Shown here piece by piece: positions 54,956 to 63,754 of a stretch of 64,000 bases of DNA. How positions within the stretch are numbered: position 1 is the stretch's first letter; every line of letters starts with the position of its first letter. Origin of the DNA: Alteromonas sp. CI.11.F.A3 (lineage in GTDB: Bacteria; Pseudomonadota; Gammaproteobacteria; Enterobacterales; Alteromonadaceae); the NCBI RefSeq assembly GCF_032925565.1, contig NZ_CP136708.1, positions 3,286,001-3,350,000 of the forward strand. The letters are read 5' to 3'. Below the pieces are notes generated by a model. The model was not told the origin of the DNA, did no database searches, and saw only the letters and a program-made list of their open reading frames with translations. The translations under genes were made by a program, and so were the position numbers.

Positions 54956-55020
54956 CCATGGCTTGCTAATTTGCGATGGCTAACTAATTCGCCATGGCTT
55001 GCTAATTCACCATGGCTTCG
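54956..55020. repeat. 18-bp tandem repeat at the 3' end of the galD-like gene
   Basis: Three full units and one partial unit of CCATGGCTTGCTAATTCA-type sequence (starts 54956, 54974, 54992, 55010) cover the last six codons of the galD-like gene and the gap to ligJ. On the minus strand each full unit contains an in-frame TAG, so the gene's stop codon is itself repeated three times. Confidence 0.85.
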
Positions 55021-56096
55021 CCACGCATCAACAACCGGGCGGTACGTAATAAAGCGGCGCGATGAATTGTAAAGTGATTGATGTTGGCACTGCCGCTCAC
55101 TTCCATTTCTACATTAAATTGACCAGTAGGATGTTCGACTACTATTTCTACGCTGCCATCGGCAAAGTTTTGTTGTAATAAATCGTGGACAACAGTGCCC
55201 TTCAGCACACAGGCAGTAGCGACACTGACCGATCCTAAGACACCTATAGCATCATGTACCCTGTGGGGAATAAAGCTTCGAGTATTCAGTAAACCACCAT
55301 GTAAAGGTTTAGAAATTAGAGTCATTTTGGGAACGGTTTTTTTACTGACATCACCTAAATTCATTAACTCCCCCGCTTGTAAACGGATAGCTTCAATTTT
55401 TTCTTTGAGGCTTTGATCGGACTCTAATTCAGCGGGCGATTCATGCCCTAACAAACCAAAATCACCGGCCTTGAGCAATACCACTGGCATGCCATTATCG
55501 ATACAAGTCACAGCAATATCATTTATCAGGTCTTGGCTATTACCACTCGGGAACAAGCTGCCACAACTAGAACCTGCAATATCCAAAAAGTCGATTAATA
55601 TTGGTGCACTAGCACCGGGAACGCCGTCTATTTTAGCTTCGCCGGTATAGGTCACTTTACCTTGTGGGGTTTGTACTCGTGTCACTGCATTAGAACCGGT
55701 ATTGAGCATATGAATACGCACATCGGTATAGTTGTCTTTAGCTGCCACTAAACCTTGCTCTATGGCAAAAGGACCGACTCCGGCAAGAATATTCCCGCAA
55801 TTTTGCGCGTCACTGACCTGAGCTTTATCCACCATCACTTGAAGAAACAAATAATCCACATCTGCATCGGCGCGAGTTGATTTACTCACAATAGCCACTT
55901 TGCTGGTAAGAGGATGACCGCCTCCCAAACCATCAATTTGGCGATCATCTGGTGAGCCCATTAGACTCAGTAATAGTGGGTCGCGTAAAGCAGGCTCAGC
56001 AGGCAAGTCTGAGGCAAGAAAATACAAGCCCTTAGACGTGCCACCACGCATGATGTAACAGGGGACAACTTGTCGGTCATGGTTTACATGCATCAC
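55002..56096 (-). CDS. galD: 4-oxalomesaconate tautomerase/isomerase (GalD/LigU-like, PrpF family)
   Basis: The 364-aa PrpF-family protein has CYIMRGGTSKGLYF (about 13-26), DAQNCGNILAGVGPFA and PHRVHDAIGVLGS. In Pseudomonas GalD tautomerises 4-oxalomesaconate between keto and enol forms; in Sphingobium the relative LigU shifts the double bond before hydration by LigJ. Either job fits here. Its ATG shares one base with the ligK stop codon (TAATG). Its last codons have been multiplied by a tandem repeat. Confidence 0.9.
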   Translation of the reverse strand: MMHVNHDRQVVPCYIMRGGTSKGLYFLASDLPAEPALRDPLLLSLMGSPDDRQIDGLGGGHPLTSKVAIVSKSTRADADVDYLFLQVMVDKAQVSDAQNCGNILAGVGPFAIEQGLVAAKDNYTDVRIHMLNTGSNAVTRVQTPQGKVTYTGEAKIDGVPGASAPILIDFLDIAGSSCGSLFPSGNSQDLINDIAVTCIDNGMPVVLLKAGDFGLLGHESPAELESDQSLKEKIEAIRLQAGELMNLGDVSKKTVPKMTLISKPLHGGLLNTRSFIPHRVHDAIGVLGSVSVATACVLKGTVVHDLLQQNFADGSVEIVVEHPTGQFNVEMEVSGSANINHFTIHRAALLRTARLLMRGEAMVN

Positions 56097-56782
56097 TATT
56101 GCTCATCGAACTTAACGTATACCAAACCTTTGGCAGCAAGACGTTCACGCATGTTATAGATATCTAGGCCTAACTCCCCCTTTTCAAATCGCAGTCGTTT
56201 CGACTCTTCATTGGCAATGCGTTGCTCTACTTTCGACATGACACTCTCTGCTTCTTCCCGTTGCACCACAACCACGCCATCTTCATCGGCAACAATCATG
56301 TCGCCAGGACGGATATAAGCCCCAGCGCAAGTCATAGGTACGTTGACATTGGCAATGGTTTCTTTAACACAACCTTGGGAGAAAATGGCTTTTGACCAGA
56401 CAGGGAAATTCATCTCTGTAAGGGTGGCAGTGTCACGCACTCCTCCTTCTATGATCAAACCGAGTACCCCACGCGCTTTAAGGGAGGTCGCTAATAAATC
56501 GCCAAAAAAACCATCAACACTAGGGCTGGTTGGTTTAACTACTAGTACATCACCTGGTTGACATTGTTCAACCGCAACATGGATCATCCAGTTATCACCA
56601 GGTGCGACTTCGCAGGTGATTGCTGGGCCGGCAATTTTAGCTGGTTTATAAATAGGTCGCATATATTCAGACAAGAGGCCTTTTCGCCCTTGCGCCTCGT
56701 GCACTGTAGCGACTTCAGCACCTTGATACTTAGCCACCACTGTGTTGTCTGGACGAGGAATATCAGTTACACAAATTGCCAT
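56096..56782 (-). CDS. ligK: 4-carboxy-4-hydroxy-2-oxoadipate aldolase (LigK/GalC, HMG/CHA aldolase)
   Basis: An ATG at 56803 is in frame, but the ATG at 56782 is preceded by AGGTG at suitable spacing and gives MAICVTDIPRPD, so I take 228 aa, close to known LigK. The RraA-like fold motifs of class II pyruvate aldolases are present: GDNWMIH, GFFGDLLATSLKARG, GLIIEGGVRDT and PGDMIVADEDGVVVV. It splits the pathway end product to pyruvate and oxaloacetate. It is the first gene of the lig operon, divergent from the LysR regulator. Confidence 0.92.
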   Translation of the reverse strand: MAICVTDIPRPDNTVVAKYQGAEVATVHEAQGRKGLLSEYMRPIYKPAKIAGPAITCEVAPGDNWMIHVAVEQCQPGDVLVVKPTSPSVDGFFGDLLATSLKARGVLGLIIEGGVRDTATLTEMNFPVWSKAIFSQGCVKETIANVNVPMTCAGAYIRPGDMIVADEDGVVVVQREEAESVMSKVEQRIANEESKRLRFEKGELGLDIYNMRERLAAKGLVYVKFDEQ

Positions 56783-56922
56783 AAATTCACCTAGAAAAGT
56801 CATTTAACGATAATGAGTATGGCCCAAGCCTACGCACAAATAACTTTAGAAAGCTGTCTTAGGCCATTAATTTTTTCTATAATGAAATGATTACTCTGTT
56901 AAAAGTTTTTAAGTATCTTTAT
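56783..56922. promoter_or_regulatory. Divergent lig operon/LysR control region
   Basis: A perfect TATAAT at 56878-56883 points rightward into the LysR gene; transcription would start near 56890, after the ATG at 56887, which favours the ATG at 56923 as the translation start. The leftward ligK promoter must lie within the same 140 bp. No clear T-N11-A operator could be fixed by eye. Confidence 0.5.
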
Positions 56923-58110
56923 ATGCACATCAATACACGGCATTTACTTTGCGCCCTAAAGATAAAGGAATTTGGCACTTTGAGTGAGGCTGCTAGTCAA
57001 ATCCATTTGACTCAATCTGCTCTCACCCAAGGTATTAATAAGTTAGAATCTGGGCTTGGTCATACACTTTTTAATCGCTCCCATGCAGGTATGCAACCTA
57101 CTGAAGTCGGTGAGCTATTTTTGTTGCGTATAGAGCGTGCCTTTGAACACTTACACGAATTTGTCAGCATTTTATTTGCCAACGACAAAGCGAAACGCCA
57201 AACTTTTATACGCGCAATCACTAGTCGGCAACTGACAGCATTGCTCCACGTTGTAGAATTACAAAGTTATACCGCCGCCGCTCAATACTTAGGTTTGTCG
57301 CAACCTACTTTGCACCGCACCATCAAAGACCTTGAACAGTTTTGTGAACAAGCTTTATTGCAACGCTCTCCAACTGGCGTAGAACCCACTTGGCGCGCCA
57401 AACAACTGCGGCGTTACGCCAGTTTGTTTTTTGCAGAATTACAGCAAGGCATCGACGAAATGCATGAGTTTAATGGTCAAGTAAACGGTTCATTGCGCAT
57501 AGGTAGTTTGCCTTTGGCTCGATCAGAGATTGTTCCCTTAGCAGTTTTACAGCTTAATGATGAGTTCCCCGAAGCGAGTATATCTATTGTAGATGGCCCC
57601 TACGGCGAGCAATTTAATAGCTTGTTACATGGGCAACTAGATTTAATAGTGGGTGCCCTACGCTCCCCCAGTCCAGATACCATGCAGCGCCAGTTGTTTA
57701 AGGATCAACTCAGTATAGTAGTGAAAGCTAATCATCCGCTGGTAACGCGCCAATCCATCACAGCAACCGAATTACAACAGTTCGATTGGGTAGCGCCAGC
57801 TAAAAGCACACCAGCACGTCATGTATTCAGCCAGATTTTTGTGAGCAGAGGCTTAGCGCCGCCATCCCATGTGATTGAATGTAGCTCTTTAGTAGCGGTG
57901 CGTGGCATTTTGCTTAACAGCGAACGCGCAGCTTTGTTACCCGCCCGACAAGTAGAAGTGGAAGTCCGCGCTGGCTTGCTTGCTGTTTGCCCTATGACTT
58001 TACCTGATACAGATAGAGAGATAGGCTTAACTATGCGTAAAAATTGGCAGCCAACGAAAATGCAAAGTAGATTTTTAGAGATTATTCAAATGATTGTAAA
58101 AAACTCTTAA
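56923..58110 (+). CDS. LysR-family regulator with two tandem helix-turn-helix domains
   Basis: The protein (395 aa from the ATG at 56923; 407 aa from 56887) is about 100 residues longer than a normal LysR protein because the DNA-binding domain is duplicated. The first copy reads FGTLSEAASQIHLTQSALTQ (about 17-36) and LGHTLFNRS; the second reads SYTAAAQYLGLSQPTLHRTI (about 111-130) and ALLQRSPTGVEPT. A LysR effector domain (about 190-380) follows with GSLRIGSLPLARSEIVP. It is divergent from ligK and should control the protocatechuate 4,5 operon, probably on sensing protocatechuate, gallate or a pathway intermediate. Confidence 0.9.
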   Translation: MHINTRHLLCALKIKEFGTLSEAASQIHLTQSALTQGINKLESGLGHTLFNRSHAGMQPTEVGELFLLRIERAFEHLHEFVSILFANDKAKRQTFIRAITSRQLTALLHVVELQSYTAAAQYLGLSQPTLHRTIKDLEQFCEQALLQRSPTGVEPTWRAKQLRRYASLFFAELQQGIDEMHEFNGQVNGSLRIGSLPLARSEIVPLAVLQLNDEFPEASISIVDGPYGEQFNSLLHGQLDLIVGALRSPSPDTMQRQLFKDQLSIVVKANHPLVTRQSITATELQQFDWVAPAKSTPARHVFSQIFVSRGLAPPSHVIECSSLVAVRGILLNSERAALLPARQVEVEVRAGLLAVCPMTLPDTDREIGLTMRKNWQPTKMQSRFLEIIQMIVKNS

Positions 58111-58590
58111 AGTGTCCTGGTGCTTCTCGAAGTCATTACATTTAACCGTTGGTGATGTTTAAAGTTGCTCAATTAATGCTTTCTATGGTTTTCACATGGA
58201 GTTCTTAAGGTAAAGGTGTGAGCTCGCCAATTTGGGGGACCCACGAAACTGTAGGTGCCTTTTTACAGGTTATCTGCGCTTACTTTTTGATTATTTGGTT
58301 CAACTTTATCCATGTTTATATCCTTGTCTTTTATCAAATTACACTTGATGTGAAGAGCAAGCCATCTCGCGGTGTCATAGTCGGTAGTACCCTACGAAGC
58401 AACGAAATACTTGTCTTTAAGACAAACATGACATGTTTGATCAAAATTTCCGTATCGGATTCGAAAAAATAATTAGACGAGTTTTTGAATTTATATAGGT
58501 AAGTTGGTGAGCGGTTTTACATGCTTCTCTGCCTTTTTGTGACAGAGTTCTGTGACAGAGTATATTCTTAACCAAGAATCAAATACAACG
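58111..58590. other. Gap between the catabolic island and the tRNA-Ser gene
   Basis: No convincing gene is present. A GTG-initiated 84-codon frame at 58218-58472 has no recognisable domain. TGTGACAGAG is repeated directly at 58538-58547 and 58551-58560. No integrase or clear attachment repeat was found, although the tRNA-Ser 3' end faces this gap. Confidence 0.4.
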
Positions 58591-58615
58591 AAGCCCCATA
58601 AATACGGGGCTTTTT
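58591..58615 (-). terminator. Terminator after tRNA-Ser
   Basis: AAGCCCC and GGGGCTT pair around an 8-nt loop 8-10 nt beyond the tRNA-Ser CCA end. The flanking T-run is on the plus-strand side; on the minus strand the tail is CGTTGTATTT. Position next to the tRNA supports a terminator. Confidence 0.7.
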
Positions 58616-58622
58616 GTTTATT

Positions 58623-58712
58623 TGGCGGAGAGAGAGGGATTCGAACCCTCGTTAGGTTTAACCCTAAACACACTTTCCAGGCGTGCGCCTTCAGCCACTC
58701 AGCCACCTCTCC
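58623..58712 (-). tRNA. tRNA-Ser (anticodon GGA)
   Basis: The minus strand folds as a 90-nt class II tRNA: acceptor GGAGAGG, D-arm, anticodon loop CTGGAAAG with GGA, a long variable arm, GGTTCGAATCC T-arm and an encoded CCA. It closely resembles E. coli tRNA-Ser(GGA). Confidence 0.95.
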
Positions 58713-58912
58713 AAATTTTGTGCTATCTGCAATGAATGCAAACAGCGAATTACTGCTAAGGCGATTAGTAAGTATTCACGCTATAAACTCTATGCGGCGA
58801 ACAATTAACCTTGAGCGCGCGTATAGTAGGTAAAGCGAGTGCCTTTATCAAGACGTTGCGTAAAAAAACACGCTAACTGCTGATTTATTACTCGCCTTTA
58901 CCTTATTAAACG

Positions 58913-59968
58913 TTATAGCCCGCCTTTTGCTTTCAATTCTTCCGAAAAATTGAGCATACGGTCGAGTGGGATTAAAGCGCCCTCACGCAGGCTGTCGTCA
59001 ACGAATATCTCATGGCCTTCATACGTTACCCCTAAAGAAGCTTTTATCGCCTCAAGGCCGTTCATGGCCATCCACGGGCAATGGGCACAGCTCTTACACG
59101 TCGCCCCGTTTCCACCTGTAGGTGCTTCAATAAACGTTTTGTTTGGCGTGAGTTGCTGCATTTTATAAAAAATGCCTTTATCGGTCGCCACAATGAAGGT
59201 GTCATTATCCATGGTTTGCGACGCTTTAATTAGCTGGCTGGTTGAGCCTACTGCGTCTGCCATGTCTACCACACTGGCGGGTGATTCAGGGTGAACCAAT
59301 ACCGCTGCATTAGGGTATAGCGCTTTCATGTCAGCCAGCTTCTGTGCTGAGAACTCATCATGAACAATACATTCGCCCTGCCACATCAACATTTCTGCGC
59401 CAGTTTGTTTGGCAATGTACGAACCTAAGTGACGATCAGGGCCCCAAATAATTTTTTTGCCTTGGCTATCTAGGTGCTCAACAATCTCTAACGCAATACT
59501 AGAGGTTACCACCCAGTCGGCACGAGCTTTAACCGCGGCAGAGGTATTGGCGTATACCACAACAGTATGATCGGGGTGTGCATCACAAAACGCACTGAAT
59601 TCTTCGATAGGACAACCGATATCTAGTGAACAGGTTGCTTCTAGTGTAGGCATTAGCACGGTTTTTTCTGGGCTAAGAATTTTTGCCGTCTCACCCATGA
59701 AGCGAACGCCCGCCACGATAAGGGTTTGTTCTGCTGCATCACGACCAAAGCGCGCCATTTCTAGCGAATCAGCCACACAACCACCAGTCTCTTCAGCTAA
59801 TGCCTGAATTTCAGGATCGGTATAGTAATGCGCAACCAGCACAGCGTTTCGCTGTTTAAGCAAAGATTTAATCTCAGCTTTAAGCGCCGCTCTACGGGCA
59901 TCTGATAATGGCTGTGGTTTAGCGGGAAAAGGATACTCTACCTGTTCCACTCGAAAGGCTACTGACAT
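58913..59968 (-). CDS. nadA: Quinolinate synthase A
   Basis: NadA condenses iminoaspartate with dihydroxyacetone phosphate to quinolinate in NAD synthesis, using a [4Fe-4S] cluster. An ATG at 59992 is in frame, but the one at 59968 gives [17 protein letters not shown], aligning with the E. coli start, so I take 351 aa. Motifs seen are [11 protein letters not shown], the Cys in [18 protein letters not shown] and [13 protein letters not shown] with the C-x2-C-x2-C cluster ligand region. It is in the conserved chromosomal block with tRNA genes and tol-pal. Confidence 0.95.
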   Translation of the reverse strand: MSVAFRVEQVEYPFPAKPQPLSDARRAALKAEIKSLLKQRNAVLVAHYYTDPEIQALAEETGGCVADSLEMARFGRDAAEQTLIVAGVRFMGETAKILSPEKTVLMPTLEATCSLDIGCPIEEFSAFCDAHPDHTVVVYANTSAAVKARADWVVTSSIALEIVEHLDSQGKKIIWGPDRHLGSYIAKQTGAEMLMWQGECIVHDEFSAQKLADMKALYPNAAVLVHPESPASVVDMADAVGSTSQLIKASQTMDNDTFIVATDKGIFYKMQQLTPNKTFIEAPTGGNGATCKSCAHCPWMAMNGLEAIKASLGVTYEGHEIFVDDSLREGALIPLDRMLNFSEELKAKGGL

Positions 59969-60317
59969 TGACCTACATCTCGGTTGTGACAAGGCCGTGG
60001 ATTATACCCGACTGTCATAAAAAATACATACTACTTAGTTAAGGATGATTGACTAATTTTCAACCATGCCATCCTAAAAATCTGAGTTATAGATAAAAGA
60101 ATTTGCCGTAAAGCGATTACGCGAATTGATATGAATTGATATGAATTGATATGAATTGATATTTAGTTAGTCGTCGCGAATCTGATAAAGCGGAGGAATT
60201 TAACTTGTATATTTCGCGCTGTAGCGAGCTTAACTTAGTATGATAATCGGTATAAGGGATTCGTGAAGATAACGATTCTTGAATTTGAGGCTTGGTAGAA
60301 AGCACTATAAGAAATGA
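59969..60317. other. Gap between nadA and tRNA-Lys genes with a 10-bp repeat
   Basis: No gene is supported. Four exact tandem copies of GAATTGATAT occupy 60123-60162. The nadA promoter should lie in the first 100 bp of this stretch, but no clear -35/-10 pair was found. Confidence 0.5.
60123..60162. repeat. Tandem repeat, 10 bp x 4
   Basis: GAATTGATAT is repeated four times without change. The copies are on the downstream side of the tRNA-Lys genes and can vary in number by slippage. Confidence 0.9.
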
Positions 60318-60393
60318 TGGTGGGTCGTGCTGGATTCGAACCAGCGACCAATTGATTAAAAGTCAACTGCTCTACCAGCTGAGCTAACGACCC
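60318..60393 (-). tRNA. tRNA-Lys (anticodon TTT), copy 3
   Basis: A 76-nt minus-strand cloverleaf: GGGTCGTTAGC acceptor/D region, anticodon loop ACTTTTAAT with TTT, GGTTCGAATCC T-arm, CCA encoded. It is identical to the two neighbouring copies. Confidence 0.95.
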
Positions 60394-60488
60394 ATCAAAT
60401 AACACATTTACTACTCACACATTCACAAGTGAAGCGGTGAGCAAACAAGCTGTTGGTATTAGCTTGATTGTACTTCGCTTTCAAATGA

Positions 60489-60564
60489 TGGTGGGTCGTG
60501 CTGGATTCGAACCAGCGACCAATTGATTAAAAGTCAACTGCTCTACCAGCTGAGCTAACGACCC
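60489..60564 (-). tRNA. tRNA-Lys (anticodon TTT), copy 2
   Basis: Identical 76-nt sequence to the copies at 60318 and 60589, with encoded CCA. The 95-nt and 24-nt spacers suggest one co-transcribed tRNA array. Confidence 0.95.
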
Positions 60565-60588
60565 GTCATTTGGAGCCAGGAGAAGAAT

Positions 60589-60664
60589 TGGTGGGTCGTG
60601 CTGGATTCGAACCAGCGACCAATTGATTAAAAGTCAACTGCTCTACCAGCTGAGCTAACGACCC
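60589..60664 (-). tRNA. tRNA-Lys (anticodon TTT), copy 1
   Basis: First gene of the minus-strand tRNA-Lys array, 76 nt, identical to the other two, preceded by a promoter-like element at 60706-60733. Confidence 0.95.
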
Positions 60665-60705
60665 AATCTTTCCTGTTGTTGCCTGTGTCTTGGCAACGGC
60701 GGCAT

Positions 60706-60733
60706 ATAATACTCAGATTTTTTTCTGACGCAA
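60706..60733 (-). promoter_or_regulatory. Promoter of the tRNA-Lys array
   Basis: On the minus strand TTGCGT (60728-60733) and TATTAT (60706-60711) are separated by 16 bp, followed by the GC-rich discriminator GCCGCCG typical of stringently controlled stable-RNA promoters. Transcription would start near 60699, about 35 nt before the first tRNA. The rest of the gap to 60966 shows no gene. Confidence 0.6.
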
Positions 60734-60966
60734 CCCAAAAGGCGTTTTTATTTTGATTTTTGTAGTAAAAAGCATTCAACCGCTCAAAATCAACACAAAT
60801 CGCGCATAATTCCTACCACAAAACCTGCATTAAACTTTTTTTGACCGAAAAATTACTACCGAATTAAGTCTAAAAAAATGCGTGTTTTTTGGAATTTCTT
60901 TGAAAATATACTCATAAATATTGTGACTGGTTCAGTACAACAGAGGTATAAAATTTCAAAAGGGCG

Positions 60967-60997
60967 AAAAAAAACCTCTCGTTACGAGAGGTTTTTT
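60967..60997. terminator. Bidirectional terminator after cpoB
   Basis: CCTCTCG-TTA-CGAGAGG (60975-60991) with A-tract before and T-tract after makes a strong intrinsic terminator in both directions. It ends the tol-pal-cpoB transcript on the minus strand, 3 nt from the cpoB stop codon. Confidence 0.92.
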
Positions 60998-60999
60998 CA

Positions 61000-61788
61000 T
61001 TATAGATTATTTAATCTAGATTCCGCTAATCGCTTTGCAGAAGAATTAGGGTATTCACTTATTACTTGCTGAAAGAAATTTCGTGCCCCGCTACTGTCGC
61101 CGGTACGTTCGGCAATGACACCTAACTTTAATAAAGCATCTGGACGTTTCACTGAATCAGAGAAACGGTTAGATACGATATTAAATTGCTCGATAGCGTC
61201 ATCCCATTGCTGTTTGTTAAACAACAGCTGACCAAGCCAGTAGTGCGCATTTGGCGCATATTCGCTATTTGGAAACCGTTGTATGAACGACTGAAAAGCA
61301 GGAATTGCTTTATCGTACTCACGAGATTTCAAAATAAGATTAACAGCACTGTCGTACGCTTCGTCCTCACCCTCTTGTGGGGATGATGAGCCTGTAGAGG
61401 GGGTAACCCCTGCAGAATTACTTAGCGAGGCGCCAGCGCCACCAGCGTTAGCTAAACCGCCTTGTTTAAGTGCCTCAACACGCTTATCTATCTCAAGGTA
61501 CAGTTCACGTTGACGTTCTAGCACCTTTTCCAGCTCGTTGGTGTTAACTTCAACAGACCCTCGCAATTGGTCAACTTCGTTTTGCATGCTGTCCAATTGG
61601 GTTTGTAAGCGGTGCTGCATTTCAGTCCGGCTTTTCACAATACGCTCTAAAACAGCAATTCGCTGTTCAAGGTTGCTGCCACCATTGGCATCAACCACTG
61701 GCGCCTGTGCAAAGGCCGAACTTGAAATAGCAAAGGCGGCACACAAGGTGACGCCTGCTTTAATAGATTTAATTGCTGTAAAAGCCAT
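61000..61788 (-). CDS. cpoB: Cell division coordinator CpoB (YbgF)
   Basis: The 262-aa periplasmic protein has a signal peptide ending SSAFA, an N-terminal coiled-coil (about 35-105, trimerisation) and three C-terminal TPR-type repeats (from about 140, e.g. YDSAVNLILKSREYDKAIPA, NAHYWLGQLLFNKQQWDDAI). CpoB links the Tol system with PBP1B during septation. Its ATG shares one base with the pal stop codon (TAATG). It is last in the tol-pal cluster. Confidence 0.94.
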   Translation of the reverse strand: MAFTAIKSIKAGVTLCAAFAISSSAFAQAPVVDANGGSNLEQRIAVLERIVKSRTEMQHRLQTQLDSMQNEVDQLRGSVEVNTNELEKVLERQRELYLEIDKRVEALKQGGLANAGGAGASLSNSAGVTPSTGSSSPQEGEDEAYDSAVNLILKSREYDKAIPAFQSFIQRFPNSEYAPNAHYWLGQLLFNKQQWDDAIEQFNIVSNRFSDSVKRPDALLKLGVIAERTGDSSGARNFFQQVISEYPNSSAKRLAESRLNNL

Positions 61789-62354
61789 TATCGGTAAACA
61801 ACCACTCCGCGACGATTTTGCGCGAATGCATATTCAGTTGAACCCATTACCGCAGACTTTTCTTCACCGTATGAAACAACCATAATTTGGCTACTGCTTA
61901 CACCAGCGTTCATTAGGTAAGTTTCAACAGATTGTGCACGGCGCTCACCAAGTGCAATGTTATATTCTGGCGTACCACGGCTATCAGTGTGACCTTCAAT
62001 AGTCACTTTCATGCTTGGGTTTTTCACCAAAAATGCTGCGTGTTTATCAAGCAAACGTTGGAATTCTGGTTTGATGCTAGCGCGGTCAAAATCGAAGTAA
62101 ACGGTTTGTTCGTTTTTCAACGCTTCCATTTCTTGTTGAACCATTTCTTCTGAGCGCTTCATGCGTTGAGCAGCTTCTGCTTCTACGCGCTGAGCTTCAG
62201 CTTGGCGAGCATCTTGCTCTGCTTGTGCTTGTTCTTGTGCAAGACGATTACGCTCAGCAGCTAGCTCTTCTTCGCTAGGGCCAGACGAACAGGCCATCAT
62301 GGTCACCACTGGCAAGGCGATAATGAAGCTCTTCATTAATTTATTCATTTGCAT
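61788..62354 (-). CDS. pal: Peptidoglycan-associated lipoprotein Pal
   Basis: The 188-aa lipoprotein has a lipobox (MMAC, Cys about 22), an Ala/Glu-rich linker (about 27-80, possible coiled coil) and an OmpA-like domain with YFDFDRASI, EGHTDSRGTPEYN and LGERRAQSV, which binds peptidoglycan. The linker is longer than in E. coli Pal (173 aa total). An internal ATG at codon 3 is an equally possible start. It lies between tolB and cpoB. Confidence 0.96.
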   Translation of the reverse strand: MQMNKLMKSFIIALPVVTMMACSSGPSEEELAAERNRLAQEQAQAEQDARQAEAQRVEAEAAQRMKRSEEMVQQEMEALKNEQTVYFDFDRASIKPEFQRLLDKHAAFLVKNPSMKVTIEGHTDSRGTPEYNIALGERRAQSVETYLMNAGVSSSQIMVVSYGEEKSAVMGSTEYAFAQNRRGVVVYR

Positions 62355-62394
62355 CCTACTAATCCTTAAATGTTATTGTTTGATATTTCAATTG

Positions 62395-63750
62395 TTAGAA
62401 CAAAAATGGTGACCAACTTGGCGATTTCACTTGCCCATCGGCTGCTGGTAATCTGGCTTTAAAGCGCCCATCAAGTGAAACAAGTGAAAGTACTTGTGTC
62501 CCCTCATGAAGGGTACTGTAAATAATCATACTACCGTTCGGCGCTACACTTGGAGACTCATCCAAAAAGGTTCTTGTTAGTACCTGAGGAGAACCACCGT
62601 CTAACGCTTGCTTAGCAATATGGTAGTTTCCATTGGTTTGATTAACCACTACCATTTGCTTACCGTCGGGCGTTAATGTAGCACCCAAGTTCTGTTCGCC
62701 TACAAAAGTAACGCGTCTTACTTTTCTAGAACTTAAATTTACGCTATATATCTGGGGTTTACCACCCCGTTCAGAGCTAAAAATCAAACCACTACCATCG
62801 GGTAGCCATGAAGGCTCTGTATCAATAGCACGGTTGCGCGTTACTCTGGTCAAATTTTTCGTCGCAAGATCCATTACATAGATCTCTGGGTTCCCATCTT
62901 TCGACAAAACCATTGCAAGTTGCTTGCCATCTGGTGAAAACGCAGGACTTCCGTTAATTCCAGGGAAATCGGTAACCGTTGTACGTTTACTCGTGTAAAT
63001 ATCTTGTATAAATATTTGAGGTCTACGATTTTCAAAACTCACATAAGCTAGCTTTTCTCCGTCTGGCGACCAAACTGGAGACATTAATGGCTCTGGTGAA
63101 GACAACAAACGCGTCTCGTTTTCGCCGTCATAGTCAGCAATGACTAGCTGGTATGGTTTTTCGTACGCATCTCTGTCACGTACAATAACATAAGCAATAC
63201 GTGTTAAGAATGCACCGCGTACACCTGTCAATTTCTCGTACACTACATCACTAATGCGATGTGCATATTGTCTGAAATCTCTAGGGCTAATAATAGACTG
63301 GCGCGCCGCAATAACGTGTTCGTTACTCACGACTAACTCACCATTTTTTAATACCTGAGACTGGCCGCCGTCTAGCTGGCCCTTTAATACATCGACCAAT
63401 TGGTAAGAGACTAAATATTTATCCGCGCCTTCAGGTTTAATACTACCTACCAAAACAGTATCTACGCCAAGTGACGCCCACGCAGCGTAGTTAACCTCAT
63501 CAGCAGTTTCAGGCATCTGTGGCATTTTACTTGTTGCAACAGGGCTAAATTTACCACTGCGCATTAGGTCAGCCATGATGACTTCAGAAATATCGCCAGG
63601 CAGCGCACCTGTACCCTTCCACTTAAACGGTACTACGCCAATAGGTCGAGCGCTGTTTATACCTTCAGTGATCACAATTTCTAACGTCGCGAACACCTTG
63701 GCACTAAATACCATCGCGATGGCGGCTATCCATAAACCTGTTTTTTTCAT
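62395..63750 (-). CDS. tolB: Tol-Pal system beta-propeller protein TolB
   Basis: The 451-aa periplasmic protein has a signal peptide (cleavage near VFA, residue 21), an N-terminal alpha/beta domain and a six-bladed beta-propeller with repeated PxWSPDGxxLxY motifs ([37 protein letters not shown]). TolB connects Pal with the TolA energy system. It starts 4 nt before the tolA stop region and is followed by pal after 40 nt. Confidence 0.97.
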   Translation of the reverse strand: MKKTGLWIAAIAMVFSAKVFATLEIVITEGINSARPIGVVPFKWKGTGALPGDISEVIMADLMRSGKFSPVATSKMPQMPETADEVNYAAWASLGVDTVLVGSIKPEGADKYLVSYQLVDVLKGQLDGGQSQVLKNGELVVSNEHVIAARQSIISPRDFRQYAHRISDVVYEKLTGVRGAFLTRIAYVIVRDRDAYEKPYQLVIADYDGENETRLLSSPEPLMSPVWSPDGEKLAYVSFENRRPQIFIQDIYTSKRTTVTDFPGINGSPAFSPDGKQLAMVLSKDGNPEIYVMDLATKNLTRVTRNRAIDTEPSWLPDGSGLIFSSERGGKPQIYSVNLSSRKVRRVTFVGEQNLGATLTPDGKQMVVVNQTNGNYHIAKQALDGGSPQVLTRTFLDESPSVAPNGSMIIYSTLHEGTQVLSLVSLDGRFKARLPAADGQVKSPSWSPFLF

Positions 63751-63754
63751 TGCA

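Noticed and set aside
54956..55020. Possible CRISPR array
   Set aside because: Units are directly contiguous, without spacers, and cover a gene end; it is a simple tandem repeat. No cas genes are in the window.
58218..58472. GTG-started 84-codon frame with a hydrophobic stretch
   Set aside because: No recognisable domain, weak start context, and the sequence is AT-rich; open length is within what chance gives here.
60117..60305. 62-codon minus-strand frame across the 10-bp repeat
   Set aside because: Its C-terminus is just translated repeat and no homologous family is evident.
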